Position numbers and translations under genes: made by a program. Shown piece after piece: positions 1-8,880 of a stretch of 64,000 nt of DNA (position 1 is the stretch's first letter; each line of letters opens with the position of its first letter). The notes below the pieces were generated by a model, which was not told where the DNA came from, searched no databases, and saw only the letters and a program-made list of their open reading frames with translations. Source of the stretch: SMYC01 sp963578475. Its GTDB lineage: Bacteria > Acidobacteriota > Vicinamibacteria > Marinacidobacterales > SMYC01. The stretch covers positions 1-64,000 of the forward strand of contig CAUZCL010000022.1 in assembly GCA_963578475.1 (NCBI GenBank). The letters are read 5' to 3'.

Positions 1-2
1 GC

Positions 3-62
3 CCTCCGAAAGGGATGACGTTCTACCGTCATTTCGCCAACCTGGGGCTCACGTACCTATGA
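3..62 (+). pseudogene. C-terminal tail of a group II intron maturase (partial)
   Basis: The first bases hold an open frame of 19 codons ending in TGA at 60-62, with the tail FYRHFANLGLTYL. It ends about 50 bases before a group II intron domain V, which is where intron-encoded reverse transcriptase/maturase genes normally stop. The rest of the gene lies outside the window. The call rests mainly on position, because the tail is too short to identify alone. Confidence 0.45.
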
Positions 63-183
63 ATGGCGAACTCGAAACTTCTCGCGTAAAGCCTCTGGCT
101 AAGGCAAGTGGGAGCGCCGTATGTGGGAAATCCACACGTCCGGTATGAGTAGGGGGTGGGGGTCACCTCCCCCCTACTCTACC
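63..183 (+). ncRNA. 3' end of a group II intron (domains V and VI)
   Basis: Bases 112-148 fold as a group II domain V: the AGC-type lower strand, a GCCGTATGTGG/CCACACG stem capped by GAAA, then TCCGGTATG. Bases 148-180 form a long G/C hairpin (AGTAGGGGG with CCCCCTACT) typical of domain VI, followed by CTCTAC, a usual intron 3' end. An upstream pair, TTCGCCA (near 34) with TGGCGAA (near 64), could close domain IV. The exact 3' boundary (about 183) is uncertain. The intron points toward the 3' end of gltA and overlaps its last codons. Confidence 0.72.
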
Positions 184-1488
184 GTCAAGTTTTTTTGATA
201 TTGATCTGCCGCGGTTTCTCATCGGGACGAAGTCGCGCTCGTCCTCGCCGAGATAGAGCTGTTGCGGACGCGCGATCTTCTGGTCGGAGTCGGTGATCAT
301 CTCCACCCATTGCGCGATCCAGCCCGAAGTGCGCGGGATCGCGAAGAGCACGGGGAACATGCTCACCGGAAAGCCCATGGCTTCGTAGATGATGCCCGAA
401 TAGAAATCGACGTTGGGGTAGAGCTTTCGCTTCACGAAGTAGTCTTCTTGCAGCGCGATGCGCTCGAGCTCGAGAGCGATGTCAATCAACGGGTTCTTTC
501 CCGTCACGCCGAAGACGTCATGCGCGGTCTTTTTGATGATCTTGGCGCGCGGGTCGTAGCTCTTGTACACCCGGTGGCCGAATCCCATCAAGCGCACCTC
601 CCCTTCCTTCACGCGCTTAACGAAGCTCGGGACGTTGTCCTTCGAGCCGATCTCGTTGAGCATGCGCAAAACGGCTTCGTTGGCGCCGCCGTGGAGCGGG
701 CCGTAGAGCGCCGCAGCCGCTGCCGCGGTCGAACAATAAGGATCCGCTTCCGAGCTTCCCACAGCCCGCATCGCGTTGGCGGAGCAGTTCTGCTCGTGAT
801 CCGCGTGCAAGATGAAGAGCTGGTCGAGCGCTTTTTCGAGCACCGGATCCGGCGTATAGCTATTCGACATACAGAACATCATCTTTAGGAAGTTGCCCGC
901 GTAGGAGAGATCGTTGTCCGGATAGTTGAAACGCATCCCGATCGTGTGCCGGTAGGCGAACGCCGCGAGCGTGGGGACTTTCGCGATGAGGCGATAGACC
1001 TGGAGCTGCCGCGACTGAGGATCGTGAACTTTTTTCGCGTCCGGGTAGAACGTGGAGAGCGCACCCACCATGCTCACGAACATCCCCATCGGATGCGCGT
1101 CGTAGCGAAAGCCTTCGATGACCCGCTTGATGTATTCGTGGATGACCGAGTGATGCGTGATCTCGTACTCGAAGCTATTCAGCTGCGACTCCGTCGGCAG
1201 CTCCCCATTCAAGATGAGATAAGCCACTTCCATGTAGCTCGACTTCTCGGCTAGCTGTTCGATGGGGTAGCCGCGGTAGCGCAGAATTCCCTTTTCACCG
1301 TCGATATAGGTGATGCGGCTCTTACATGAGGCCGTGTTCTTGAAGGCGGGATCGTAGGTCTTGAGACCGTAATCGTCATCATCGACGCGGATCTGCAGCA
1401 AGTCCATGGCGCGGATGGCTCCATCCTCGATCGCGATCTCGTAGGTTTTGCCTGTCCGGTTGTCGGTGACGCTGAGCGTGTCGCCCAT
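163..1488 (-). CDS. gltA: Citrate synthase
   Basis: Condenses acetyl-CoA and oxaloacetate to citrate, the entry step of the TCA cycle, in the cytoplasm. The 441-aa protein has the full family core. The catalytic histidines are in GPLHGGANEAV (about residue 265) and FGHRVYK (about 305), and the catalytic aspartate is in PNVDFYSG (about 362), the same spacing as in E. coli GltA. The N-terminal extension with DGEKGILRYRGYPIEQLAE is typical of hexameric bacterial type II enzymes. The start is supported by GAGGAGA upstream of ATG. The last six or so codons (DGRVGGR) run into the antisense of the group II intron end at 163-183, so the natural C-terminus has probably been altered slightly, well away from the active site. 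Confidence 0.97.
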   Translation of the reverse strand: MGDTLSVTDNRTGKTYEIAIEDGAIRAMDLLQIRVDDDDYGLKTYDPAFKNTASCKSRITYIDGEKGILRYRGYPIEQLAEKSSYMEVAYLILNGELPTESQLNSFEYEITHHSVIHEYIKRVIEGFRYDAHPMGMFVSMVGALSTFYPDAKKVHDPQSRQLQVYRLIAKVPTLAAFAYRHTIGMRFNYPDNDLSYAGNFLKMMFCMSNSYTPDPVLEKALDQLFILHADHEQNCSANAMRAVGSSEADPYCSTAAAAAALYGPLHGGANEAVLRMLNEIGSKDNVPSFVKRVKEGEVRLMGFGHRVYKSYDPRAKIIKKTAHDVFGVTGKNPLIDIALELERIALQEDYFVKRKLYPNVDFYSGIIYEAMGFPVSMFPVLFAIPRTSGWIAQWVEMITDSDQKIARPQQLYLGEDERDFVPMRNRGRSISKKLDGRVGGR

Positions 1489-1570
1489 AATGTTTTCTCC
1501 TCTTTTCGACGACGGCGTGAGCCGAACCTGTTATTGTAACCGTTCTCGGACGAACCATGGAAGCCCGCGC

Positions 1571-1598
1571 GAAAAGAGCTCCCACCGCTCGGGAGCTC
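1571..1598 (-). terminator. Rho-independent terminator after the DUF1802 gene
   Basis: Read on the minus strand, GAGCTCCC and GGGAGCTC form a perfect 8-bp stem around a 7-nt loop, followed directly by TTTT. It lies about 120 bases past the DUF1802 stop codon and upstream of gltA, so it would separate the two transcripts. Confidence 0.6.
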
Positions 1599-1716
1599 AT
1601 GGTGGCGACGGCACCCAAGATATTCGGGACGGCGAGCTCGTATTCGTAGAACAACGCGTATTACGAGAGCTCGCGCACGCGCGAAGGGTTCCTCGAGTAG
1701 CTCGAGAACTGGCTCG

Positions 1717-2292
1717 TCAGGAAAGAGACGCTTTGAGTGCTTCGAGACGACGCTCGAAATCGTCATCGTTAACTGCCGGCAAAGCACCTTCGAGATCGAC
1801 GTCGAACGGCAGCGGAACGAATCGGGAATCACCTTCGTTTTCCGCCACGTCTCGGAACTTGTAGGTCCTCGGAAGCTGGTACACCCGCAGGACGACAGCA
1901 ACCAACCCGGGCTCGCCAACGTGAAAGCGCCGCGTCGCCTCGACACGAGTCAGGGCGTGCTCAGAATTAATCGAGCCGAGAGCGCCCGCCGATGGGTTCG
2001 GGATCGTCTCTACGATCTCGGCATAGTCGCCGATCCGCGTATGACCTGCCTTGGGCGGCTTGAGCTCGTGGCGCCAGGTCATCCACACATCGGGCTTTAT
2101 CGCGTCTGGATCTTGGCCCGCGTAGCTCGGAAAGATGACGAGTGTTTTGTGATTCGAATCCCAGGCCTTGTGGAGCGTGACGATGGAGCCTCCCTCGTGG
2201 AGCTCGCGAGCGATCACGGACCAGGTTTTCAATGCCACTTGGTCGGACACGTAAGGTAGGGTGGCCTCCGACGAGGTCTCGGTGTCTGTCAC
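1717..2292 (-). CDS. DUF1802 family protein
   Basis: A 191-aa soluble protein of a conserved but uncharacterised family. The recognisable layout is an N-terminal ALKTWSVIARELHEGGSI stretch, then LVIFPSYAGQDPD and, near the C-terminus, VLRVYQLPRTY. These match the family pattern (ALKEWAV, LLYPTYEHQ, LLRTYKLP). There is no signal peptide and no catalytic motif that I recognise. It is divergent from the SDR gene at 2341, with about 48 bases between the starts, and is followed by a likely terminator. Function unknown. Confidence 0.7.
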   Translation of the reverse strand: MTDTETSSEATLPYVSDQVALKTWSVIARELHEGGSIVTLHKAWDSNHKTLVIFPSYAGQDPDAIKPDVWMTWRHELKPPKAGHTRIGDYAEIVETIPNPSAGALGSINSEHALTRVEATRRFHVGEPGLVAVVLRVYQLPRTYKFRDVAENEGDSRFVPLPFDVDLEGALPAVNDDDFERRLEALKASLS

Positions 2293-2340
2293 AGCTTCTT
2301 ATCTCCTAGGATTGCGTGAAGGACGTATAGTAAGGCTAAT

Positions 2341-3069
2341 ATGACCGAAGAGCACCTATCCGAAAAAGTCGCTCTCGTCACCGGCTCGACCCGCGGGATC
2401 GGGCGCGCCATCGTCGAAGAGCTCGCGAAAGCAGGCGCTACCGTCGTGGTCTCCGCCCGGCGCGAAAAAGACGTCGCCGAGACGGTGAGCGAGATGCAAT
2501 CTCAGGGCTTCAAGGTTTTGGGCTCGGCCTGCGACGTCCGGCGCTATGAGGAAGTCGCAAGCTTGATGAAGTTCATCGCCGACGAAGCTTCCGGGCTCGA
2601 CATCCTCATTAATAATGCAGGCGTGGGTCTCTTCGGACATATCTCCGAGCTCACTCCTGAAAGCTGGAACCAAGTGATCGAGACCAACTTGACCGGGGTC
2701 TTCAACTGCGCGCACGCGGCGATTCCTTTGCTGAAAGAACGTGGCAGCGGGGCCATCATCAATATCAGCAGCCTCGCCGGCAAGAATGCCTTTCGGGGCG
2801 GAACCGCTTACAACGCGTCCAAGTTCGGCCTCGAGGGTTTGAGCGAAGCAATGATGCTCGACCTCCGCTACGAGAACATCAAAGTTGCCTACGTGATGCC
2901 TGGGAGCGTCGCGACCGACTTTGCCGGGAGATTACCGGGAGACGGCGATGACTGGAGGCTCAGCTCGAAAGACGTCGCCGACGCCGTCATGGCTATCCTC
3001 GCACAGGACCACCGAGCTCTCGCGAGCCGCGTCGAGCTACGCCCCTTTCAACCGCCGCAGAAAAAGTAG
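2341..3069 (+). CDS. Short-chain dehydrogenase/reductase
   Basis: A 242-aa classical SDR, NAD(P)(H)-dependent and probably cytoplasmic. The Rossmann motif TGSTRGIGRA (about residues 15-24), the NNAGVG motif (about 90), the catalytic Ser in INISSLAG (about 140) and YNASK (about 155) are all intact. The basic residues SARREKD after beta-2 suggest NADPH preference. The substrate cannot be told from the sequence. The 3' end overlaps the opposite-strand membrane protein gene by 33 bases, tail to tail. It stands alone on the plus strand, divergent from the DUF1802 gene. Confidence 0.93.
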   Translation: MTEEHLSEKVALVTGSTRGIGRAIVEELAKAGATVVVSARREKDVAETVSEMQSQGFKVLGSACDVRRYEEVASLMKFIADEASGLDILINNAGVGLFGHISELTPESWNQVIETNLTGVFNCAHAAIPLLKERGSGAIINISSLAGKNAFRGGTAYNASKFGLEGLSEAMMLDLRYENIKVAYVMPGSVATDFAGRLPGDGDDWRLSSKDVADAVMAILAQDHRALASRVELRPFQPPQKK

Positions 3070-4467
3070 CAACCGGTTGAGCGCGTAGCCGAACAAGATG
3101 GCGAGTAGCGGCTCGATCTCCCAGCGCATGCGATCGTTCTCGCCAATCTCGATGAGATTCGTTACCGCGGTGACCCACAAGATCGTGAGCACCATGTAGA
3201 CGAAGACTCCTCTTTGTCCTTCCCGCGTCGCGCCGAGCGCGCCGAGGCCAAGGACGAGGGGGAAGAGCACGAGCCAGAGGTTCGCAGGTGGCGCGAGCAT
3301 CCGGATCGGCCGCTCGATGGGACCGCCCCAGAACAAGTAGCGGGTCCATGCCGCGCGGTAGCGATGCACGCGCTCGAAGTCGTAGTCGACGAGAAAGTGC
3401 ACCGCGTTCGGTCCCGGCTGGAGATAGAGAAGGAGCGCCGTGGTCACCCGGCGTGCGTAGCGCTCGGGATAGCTCGAGAGAAGATCGATATCGGCTCTAA
3501 ACAGCGCGTCGGAGATGGTGACGTAGTCCCGGTGGTTGAAGTTGGGCTCACCGTTCGACTTGTAGAGCGCGTCGAGCGCCGGGTGCACATAGCGCGGTTC
3601 TTGGAAAAAACCGAAGGCCTGGTAATAGTCGGGCTCTTGGAACGGACGCCGCTGCCAATAGGCCGGGATCACGCCTCGCTCCTTGAGCTCCGCGACTTCC
3701 TTTTGGGAGAGCGGCCACCGCTTCGTCAAGCTCAGGCCGAGCCAGCTGCTCGAAGCGTAGCTGCCGACGAGGGCGTAGTTCTTGAGAGACCACAAGCTCA
3801 CGAGAACGAGCGGGATCGCGGCTGCGAGAAGGAAGCGCCGCCGCCCCTCGACGAAAGGCGTCAAAGCGAGTGCTATGGCGACGAGCCAGAGAGGATGGAA
3901 CACGGAGCGCGTCAACATGACGAGCGTCACGAGCGTGAGAAAGAGGGCGAGCATGGCCCGGCTCCGGCGCTCGAGCAAGAACCAAAGCGCGATAGTGGAG
4001 CCGAGCAGCATGAACGCCATCGGCAAGGTATAGAACAGCCAGTTGCGATAAACGGGAAAATTCGGCGTGAGTGCGAAGGCGAGACAAACGGCGCCGGTAA
4101 TCGCGTCGGCAATTCCGAGCCGGCGCATGAGCCACGCCATCCCGAGGAGGATGGCGAGTGCCATCGCGCCGAAGAGAAAGGAGAACACCGCGGGATGGGA
4201 TTCGGGGAACGCCTTCACCACGATTCCGAGAAACAAGTTGAAAAGAGGCGGCTGCGCGTGAAGATAGAAAAGCCCCCTCGAGAGGTCGGTCTGAAGGATG
4301 GAAGGGTCGAGATATTGATAGAGCGTACCGAGCGTCTCCGAGGCGAAGCGGATGCCGAGCGCACGGCCCAAAAGCTCGCTCGTACCGAAGGCCGCGAGGA
4401 CAAAGAGGTAGAGCGCGCCTTCCCGAAACCGGTTCATGAGCATGAAACCGCGCGAGGATAGCACCAC
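3037..4467 (-). CDS. Polytopic membrane protein, GT-C glycosyltransferase-like
   Basis: A 476-aa integral membrane protein with about 10-12 hydrophobic segments. An early loop DPSILQTDLSRGLFYLHAQPPLFN resembles the first periplasmic loop of ArnT/PMT-type (GT-C) enzymes, where an acidic residue acts as catalyst and an H-x-PP motif is common. The expected role is transfer of a sugar from a polyprenyl-phosphate donor at the periplasmic face, but donor and acceptor are unknown. The likely start is one of three early Met codons (MVLSSRGFMLMNRF). It is convergent with the SDR gene and overlaps its end. Confidence 0.65.
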   Translation of the reverse strand: MVLSSRGFMLMNRFREGALYLFVLAAFGTSELLGRALGIRFASETLGTLYQYLDPSILQTDLSRGLFYLHAQPPLFNLFLGIVVKAFPESHPAVFSFLFGAMALAILLGMAWLMRRLGIADAITGAVCLAFALTPNFPVYRNWLFYTLPMAFMLLGSTIALWFLLERRSRAMLALFLTLVTLVMLTRSVFHPLWLVAIALALTPFVEGRRRFLLAAAIPLVLVSLWSLKNYALVGSYASSSWLGLSLTKRWPLSQKEVAELKERGVIPAYWQRRPFQEPDYYQAFGFFQEPRYVHPALDALYKSNGEPNFNHRDYVTISDALFRADIDLLSSYPERYARRVTTALLLYLQPGPNAVHFLVDYDFERVHRYRAAWTRYLFWGGPIERPIRMLAPPANLWLVLFPLVLGLGALGATREGQRGVFVYMVLTILWVTAVTNLIEIGENDRMRWEIEPLLAILFGYALNRLLLFLRRLKGA

Positions 4468-4490
4468 GCTCCGGACGAACGCGAGTCCGC

Positions 4491-4500
4491 TGCTATACTC
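4491..4500 (+). promoter_or_regulatory. Possible -10 element for fdhD
   Basis: TATACT at 4494-4499 lies 10-15 bases before the GAGGAGG ribosome-binding site of the fdhD frame. No clear -35 box is seen. A similar GCTATAAT element precedes the membrane protein gene near 6800. Confidence 0.3.
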
Positions 4501-4619
4501 GGCACAACGAGGAGGGGCTCATCGATATCCCGAACCGCCGATATCGATCAACGCTTCGCAGGATCGATCGCATCAACGTCGCCCACGGCTCCCGCGAGTC
4601 CCTCGAGGACCAGCTCGCC

Positions 4620-5357
4620 GTGGAAGAGCCGCTCGAGATCCGCCTCGACGGGAAGAGTGTCGCCGTGGTCATGCGCAGCCCCGGCAACGACGAAGAGCTC
4701 GCGGTCGGGTTTCTCTATACCGAAGCCATTCTAAAATCCGCCGACGAGCTCGGCGGAGTGGAGCTCAAACAGGACCCCAAGAATCCCGAGCTCGCGAACG
4801 TCGTAGAAGTCACCTCCGCCAAAGGCATCAATCTCGAAAAACGCGGCTGGCAGCGCAACTTCGTCTCGGCTTCGAGCTGCGGGCTCTGCGGGAAGCTCAC
4901 CATCGAGTCGGTGCGCCTTCACGTTCCGTCGGTACGGAAGGACGCGCTTCAGGTTTCCGCCAAGCTCCTGCAGGCACTTCCTGACAAGATGCGCAGCGAG
5001 CAAGCGGGCTTCGACGAAACGGGAGCCATCCACGCCGCCGGGCTTTTCGACCCCGACGGCAACCTCCTCAGCCTCCGGGAAGATATCGGCCGCCACAGCG
5101 CTGTCGACAAAGTCATTGGCGCCGCCTTTCTCGCTGGCGAGCTTCCGTTGACGGAGCGCGTGCTCATGGTGAGCGGCCGATCGAGCTTCGAGATCGTGCA
5201 AAAGGCGCTGATGGCCCGCATCCCGATGGTCGCGGGTGTCTCCGCGGCATCAAGCCTCGGCGTCGAGCTCGCCGAATCCTGCGGGATGGCGCTCGTCGGC
5301 TTCGTACGGGGCTCGTCGCTGAACGTCTACACTGGAAGTAATCGCGTCAGGCTCTAA
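4620..5357 (+). CDS. fdhD: Formate dehydrogenase accessory sulfurtransferase FdhD
   Basis: FdhD transfers sulfur from a cysteine desulfurase to the molybdenum (bis-MGD) cofactor, an essential step in formate dehydrogenase maturation in the cytoplasm. The protein shows VEEPLEIRLDG, MRSPGNDEELAVGFLYTE, the sulfur-carrying CGLCG motif (about residue 85) and the late block VSGRSSFEIVQKA. GTG at 4620 is only the first conventional start. The frame stays open and family-like upstream to about 4521 (RRIDRIN then AVEEPLEI), with GAGGAGG at 4509-4515, but no ATG, GTG or TTG is there, only ATC at 4521. No formate dehydrogenase gene is visible in the window. Confidence 0.92.
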   Translation: MEEPLEIRLDGKSVAVVMRSPGNDEELAVGFLYTEAILKSADELGGVELKQDPKNPELANVVEVTSAKGINLEKRGWQRNFVSASSCGLCGKLTIESVRLHVPSVRKDALQVSAKLLQALPDKMRSEQAGFDETGAIHAAGLFDPDGNLLSLREDIGRHSAVDKVIGAAFLAGELPLTERVLMVSGRSSFEIVQKALMARIPMVAGVSAASSLGVELAESCGMALVGFVRGSSLNVYTGSNRVRL

Positions 5358-5369
5358 CAGGCTCTAGAT

Positions 5370-6751
5370 CTACCGCTCTTTCCAATGGCCGCGGCGGAAC
5401 AAGAGCACGCCGACCACCGCTAGCGTTGTCTGTGCGATCGCGATGGTGATGAAGACGCCTCTCGGGCCGAGCCCCATCGACGTCGACAAGACGTAAGCAA
5501 GAGAGGTCTGCACAATCCAGTAGCAGAAGAGGTTGATCCATGTCGGCGTCGTCGTGTCCCCGGCCCCGTTGAACGCTTGCACCATAACCATTCCGAACGC
5601 GAGAGCCGGATAACCGTAGGCAATGATCTCGAGACAGAGCGCGGCCACGGCGACGACTTCAGCCTCGTCGCTGAAGATCCCAGCGAAGCTCCTCGCGTAG
5701 AAGTGGAACAAGAGCGCCACAGAGCTCAGGAAACCCAGGTTGCTGAAGCGGGCAATCCAAACGAGTGCTCAGCGCGGTCCGGTTTCTGCGCGTCCAAATT
5801 CTGGCCCACGAGCGTCGCGGCGGCGTTCCCAATGCCCCACGACGGCAGCAACGCGAACATGATTACGCGGACGGCGATCGTATAGCCGGCGAGAGCCGCG
5901 CCTCCAAAAAGCGCGAGGATGCGAAAGATCCCGAGCCAGCTCGCGGTCCCGATCAAGAACTGAAGCATCCCGACACCCGATACCCGAAGCAAGCAACGCG
6001 CTATGGGAAGATCGAAGCGCAAGTGCCGCTTCTCCACACGCACGTGACCGCGCCCGAGGGCTCGGGGCTGGTACAAAACGCCCAAACCTCGACCGGTCGC
6101 CGTCGCGATAGCCGCGCCTTCGATCCCCATAGCGGGAATGGGCCCCCAGCCGAAGATGAGGATCGGGTCGAGGATGATGTTGATCCAGTTCGCGAGCCAG
6201 AGCAGGCGCATCGCGATCATTGCATCCCCGCCGCCGCGAAAGATCGCGTTGATCAGAAAGAGCAGCATCACGGTGACGTCGTCCCGAGCATGATGGCGGT
6301 GAAGCCTTGCCCGGTCTCGATGATCGCAGGTGTCGCGCCCATCCATCGGAGAACGTCAGGCGCCAAAACGATGCCTGCGATCGCGATCGGGATGGACAAG
6401 GAAATCCCGAGTGCTATGGCCTGAACCGCCGCGAGCGACGCTCGTTCCGGATCTTTCTCGCCGATGCGCCGCGCTGACCATCGCGGCCGCAGCCATGCTC
6501 AGACCCATGGCGATCGAGAAAACGAGCGTGAGCATCGAGTCGGTCATCCCCGCCGCTGCCACGGCATCCTGACCGAGCCGGCCGATGAAATAAATGTCGA
6601 CCACGGCGAAGACCGACTGCATGACCATATCGAGTCATGGGAACGGCGAGCAGCAAGACGGTGCGGCCGAGGCCGCCGCTCGTATAGCTTCGCGGTTTTC
6701 CCTGATCCCCTCCTTGAGCTCGTTCCAGAACGAGGGTTCTCGGAGGTTCAT
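5370..6751 (-). pseudogene. MATE-family multidrug/cation antiporter, multiply frameshifted
   Basis: Read across frames on the minus strand, this is a nearly full-length MATE (NorM/DinF-type) efflux protein. It starts MNLREPSFWNELKEG at 6751 and continues through DIYFIGRLGQDAVAAAG, LINAIFRGGGDAM, GAAIATATGRGLG, GWGPIPAMG, VGQNLDAQKP and VMVQAFNGAGDTTTPTW to HWKER at 5370. The frame changes about five times (near 6680, 6630, 6480, 6285 and 5770), each by what looks like a single-base indel. Protein sequence between the breaks is well conserved and MATE hallmarks such as GAGDTTTP are intact. It is therefore either a very recent pseudogene or a stretch of low-quality sequence. As written it cannot make a full transporter. 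Confidence 0.82.
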
Positions 6752-6787
6752 CTTTGTGGTTATATCCCGTCAGCGCTGCAAGCGCTC

Positions 6788-6810
6788 CCTGCTATAATTC
6801 TGGCGAGGAG
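6788..6810 (+). promoter_or_regulatory. Possible -10 box and Shine-Dalgarno upstream of the 6.9-kb membrane protein gene
   Basis: TATAAT at 6793-6798 is a perfect -10 hexamer, and GCGAGGAG at 6803-6810 would be the ribosome-binding site. Just upstream, AGCGCT occurs twice in AGCGCTGCAAGCGCT, a small symmetrical site that might bind a regulator. No convincing -35 box was found. Confidence 0.35.
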
Positions 6811-6920
6811 AGCGACTCATCGCCGAAACGCCGCGAACGACTCGAGAGTCTTTCGCTGACTCGAGAGCCGGACGACGCCCCCGCCTCTTTGTCCTCGCGT
6901 TATACGTCGTATGCACTCCC

Positions 6921-8864
6921 TTGAGTTTGTTTTTCCTCGATTCTCTGGACGTCTATCGCGTCGAGCTTGGAGCGAGTGACGACGCTTTTCTCCTGGGGAA
7001 CCAATCCTCGTGGGGCCGCGCCTACAGGGACAGCGGTCCCTTTCGCGTCCGGCGCGGCGAGCGGCGCATGACGTATTTCGCGGCGCGCATGGCCTTTCCC
7101 GGGGCCGGGCTTCGCATCCCCGCGCTCGTCTCCGGGGGCGACGGTGAGCTTCGACTGCGAGCGCACCGCTACGGTCAGCCAGGCATCGTGCACGTGTTCG
7201 GAAACGGGATCCGGCTGGGCCAGATCGTTTTTGTCAGCGACACCTATCCGTGGGAGGTCTTTCGCTTCGAAGTGCCGGAAGAGTTTTTCCGTCCGGAGGG
7301 GTTGATCCTGGAGTTCCGAGGTGAAGCGCTCGAAGGCCGCGACAAATTGCCGCCCGAAGCTCTCCTTGCTTTCGACTGGGTGGAGCTTTACGGCGGTTCT
7401 TCCGCCCAGCTGCGCTTTCCGCTTCACGTGAAGCTTCTCACATTGGCTCTGCCGGCGGGGCTTTTGCTGGTCCTCCTTTGGGCTGGTGCGTCGCCCGGTT
7501 TGGCGGCCGCCACGACGGCCGTGGTGATGCTCGTCGAGTTTTTGGCACTCGCGCAAGCTCCCGGTCCCACGACGGGTGCCCTCGAGCACTTACCCGTCGT
7601 GTTCCCTCTCATCCTTTTGATCTACACGGTGCTTCGATGGGGCATCTCCGTTGAGCCTCGGCTTGCCCGCACCTTGAGCGCGGCCTTCGGTTTTGTGCTC
7701 CTCGCCCACGCCACCATCATCTTTTTCCCTGACCATCAACCGCCCGACCTGGGACCTCACCTCGGCCAGATCCGCGCGCTGAACGACAGCCGCTTTGCCC
7801 GGGATCAATTCTGGGAGTTCTCCTCCTCCTTCGGCGAAGCAGGAAAAGGGAAACCGCATTTCGGCGTCGACTACGAAGCGCCCTACCCGCCATGGACTTA
7901 CTTCATCGTTCACGGTCTACGGAACTTACTCGATCATCCGCGGTTCTGGCTCGAGCTCGTGGGCATGGTGGCGGGAGCGCTGCTGGCGCTTTTTGCCTAC
8001 GCTCTCGCCCGCGGTCTGGCGCGGGACGAGCGTGCCCCATGGCTCGCCTTCACGCTCATGGCTCTCGAGATCGCGACGTGGCACCACGCCTCCCGTGTCC
8101 ATACGCCCGGGCTGGTGGGGCAAGTTTTCTTCGTTGCTGCCGTGACCTATCTCCTCTTTGGGTACGAAACGCTGCGCCGTCTTCAGGGCTTTGTGATCTT
8201 CGCGCTCATGTCTCTGACTGCGACACTCGCCTACACGGCCACACTTTTTCACTTCGTTACCTTCATGGTGTGCTTCACGGGACTCGAGCTGCTGGAATCG
8301 CGCTCCGCGCTACCGTCGCGCACCACTCGACGCGCGGTTGCGGCTTCTGTTGTGGGCACCCTCGGCTCGTTCGCAATTTTCTACCATCGGTTTGTCCCCG
8401 GAGCGCTCGTGAGTCGAAGTGCTATTCTGGCGGAAGAAGGCTACCGGTCTCCGGCAACGTTTTTCGTCCTGCGCAACCAGATGCGGGACACGGCGACGAT
8501 CCTGAGCCACGGCTACCCTCTTTTCATCCTCCTCGCGATTCCCGCGTACTTTCGGCTGCGAGACTGGACGTCGGGGGCTCTCGCCCGTCGCATGCTGCTC
8601 GCCTGGACGGCGACCTACCTGGTCCTCCTCGTGCTGAAGGACCCGCTTTTCTTCCCCCAGCTTCTGCTCCATGTCAAAGAAGACCTGCTGTTCGCCCCCG
8701 CCATGTGCGTCCTCGGCGCGATGACCCTTGCTGCGATCTCGCGCCGCGGACGCGTGGGGACCACGATCGTCATCGGGGTGTTTCTGCTCTTCCTGGGGCT
8801 CCAAGCACGGGACTATCGGTACAACGCTGACACCATCGCCGTTTGGGCGGAGACCCAACGGTAA
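6921..8864 (+). CDS. Large polytopic membrane protein, glycosyltransferase-like
   Basis: A protein of at least 647 aa. The N-terminal part (about residues 15-160) is soluble and beta-rich, and about 11 hydrophobic segments follow from about residue 170. After the third comes a loop with FPDHQPPDLGPHLGQ, in the place where GT-C enzymes carry acidic catalytic residues. A role in surface-glycan assembly is inferred from this layout and the neighbouring GT2 and carbamoyltransferase genes. TTG 6921 is the first conventional start, but the frame continues upstream through a hydrophobic stretch (LFVLALYVVCTPL), preceded by GCGAGGAG and only an ATC at 6819, so the true start is uncertain. It converges with the GT2 gene, 16 bases apart. 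Confidence 0.65.
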   Translation: MSLFFLDSLDVYRVELGASDDAFLLGNQSSWGRAYRDSGPFRVRRGERRMTYFAARMAFPGAGLRIPALVSGGDGELRLRAHRYGQPGIVHVFGNGIRLGQIVFVSDTYPWEVFRFEVPEEFFRPEGLILEFRGEALEGRDKLPPEALLAFDWVELYGGSSAQLRFPLHVKLLTLALPAGLLLVLLWAGASPGLAAATTAVVMLVEFLALAQAPGPTTGALEHLPVVFPLILLIYTVLRWGISVEPRLARTLSAAFGFVLLAHATIIFFPDHQPPDLGPHLGQIRALNDSRFARDQFWEFSSSFGEAGKGKPHFGVDYEAPYPPWTYFIVHGLRNLLDHPRFWLELVGMVAGALLALFAYALARGLARDERAPWLAFTLMALEIATWHHASRVHTPGLVGQVFFVAAVTYLLFGYETLRRLQGFVIFALMSLTATLAYTATLFHFVTFMVCFTGLELLESRSALPSRTTRRAVAASVVGTLGSFAIFYHRFVPGALVSRSAILAEEGYRSPATFFVLRNQMRDTATILSHGYPLFILLAIPAYFRLRDWTSGALARRMLLAWTATYLVLLVLKDPLFFPQLLLHVKEDLLFAPAMCVLGAMTLAAISRRGRVGTTIVIGVFLLFLGLQARDYRYNADTIAVWAETQR

Positions 8865-8880
8865 AGGCTCCAAGTCTGAA

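Noticed and set aside
3214..4461. Long plus-strand frame of 415 codons
   Set aside because: It is antisense to the membrane protein gene, and its Arg/Glu-rich, low-complexity translation is a mirror of GC-rich hydrophobic codons.
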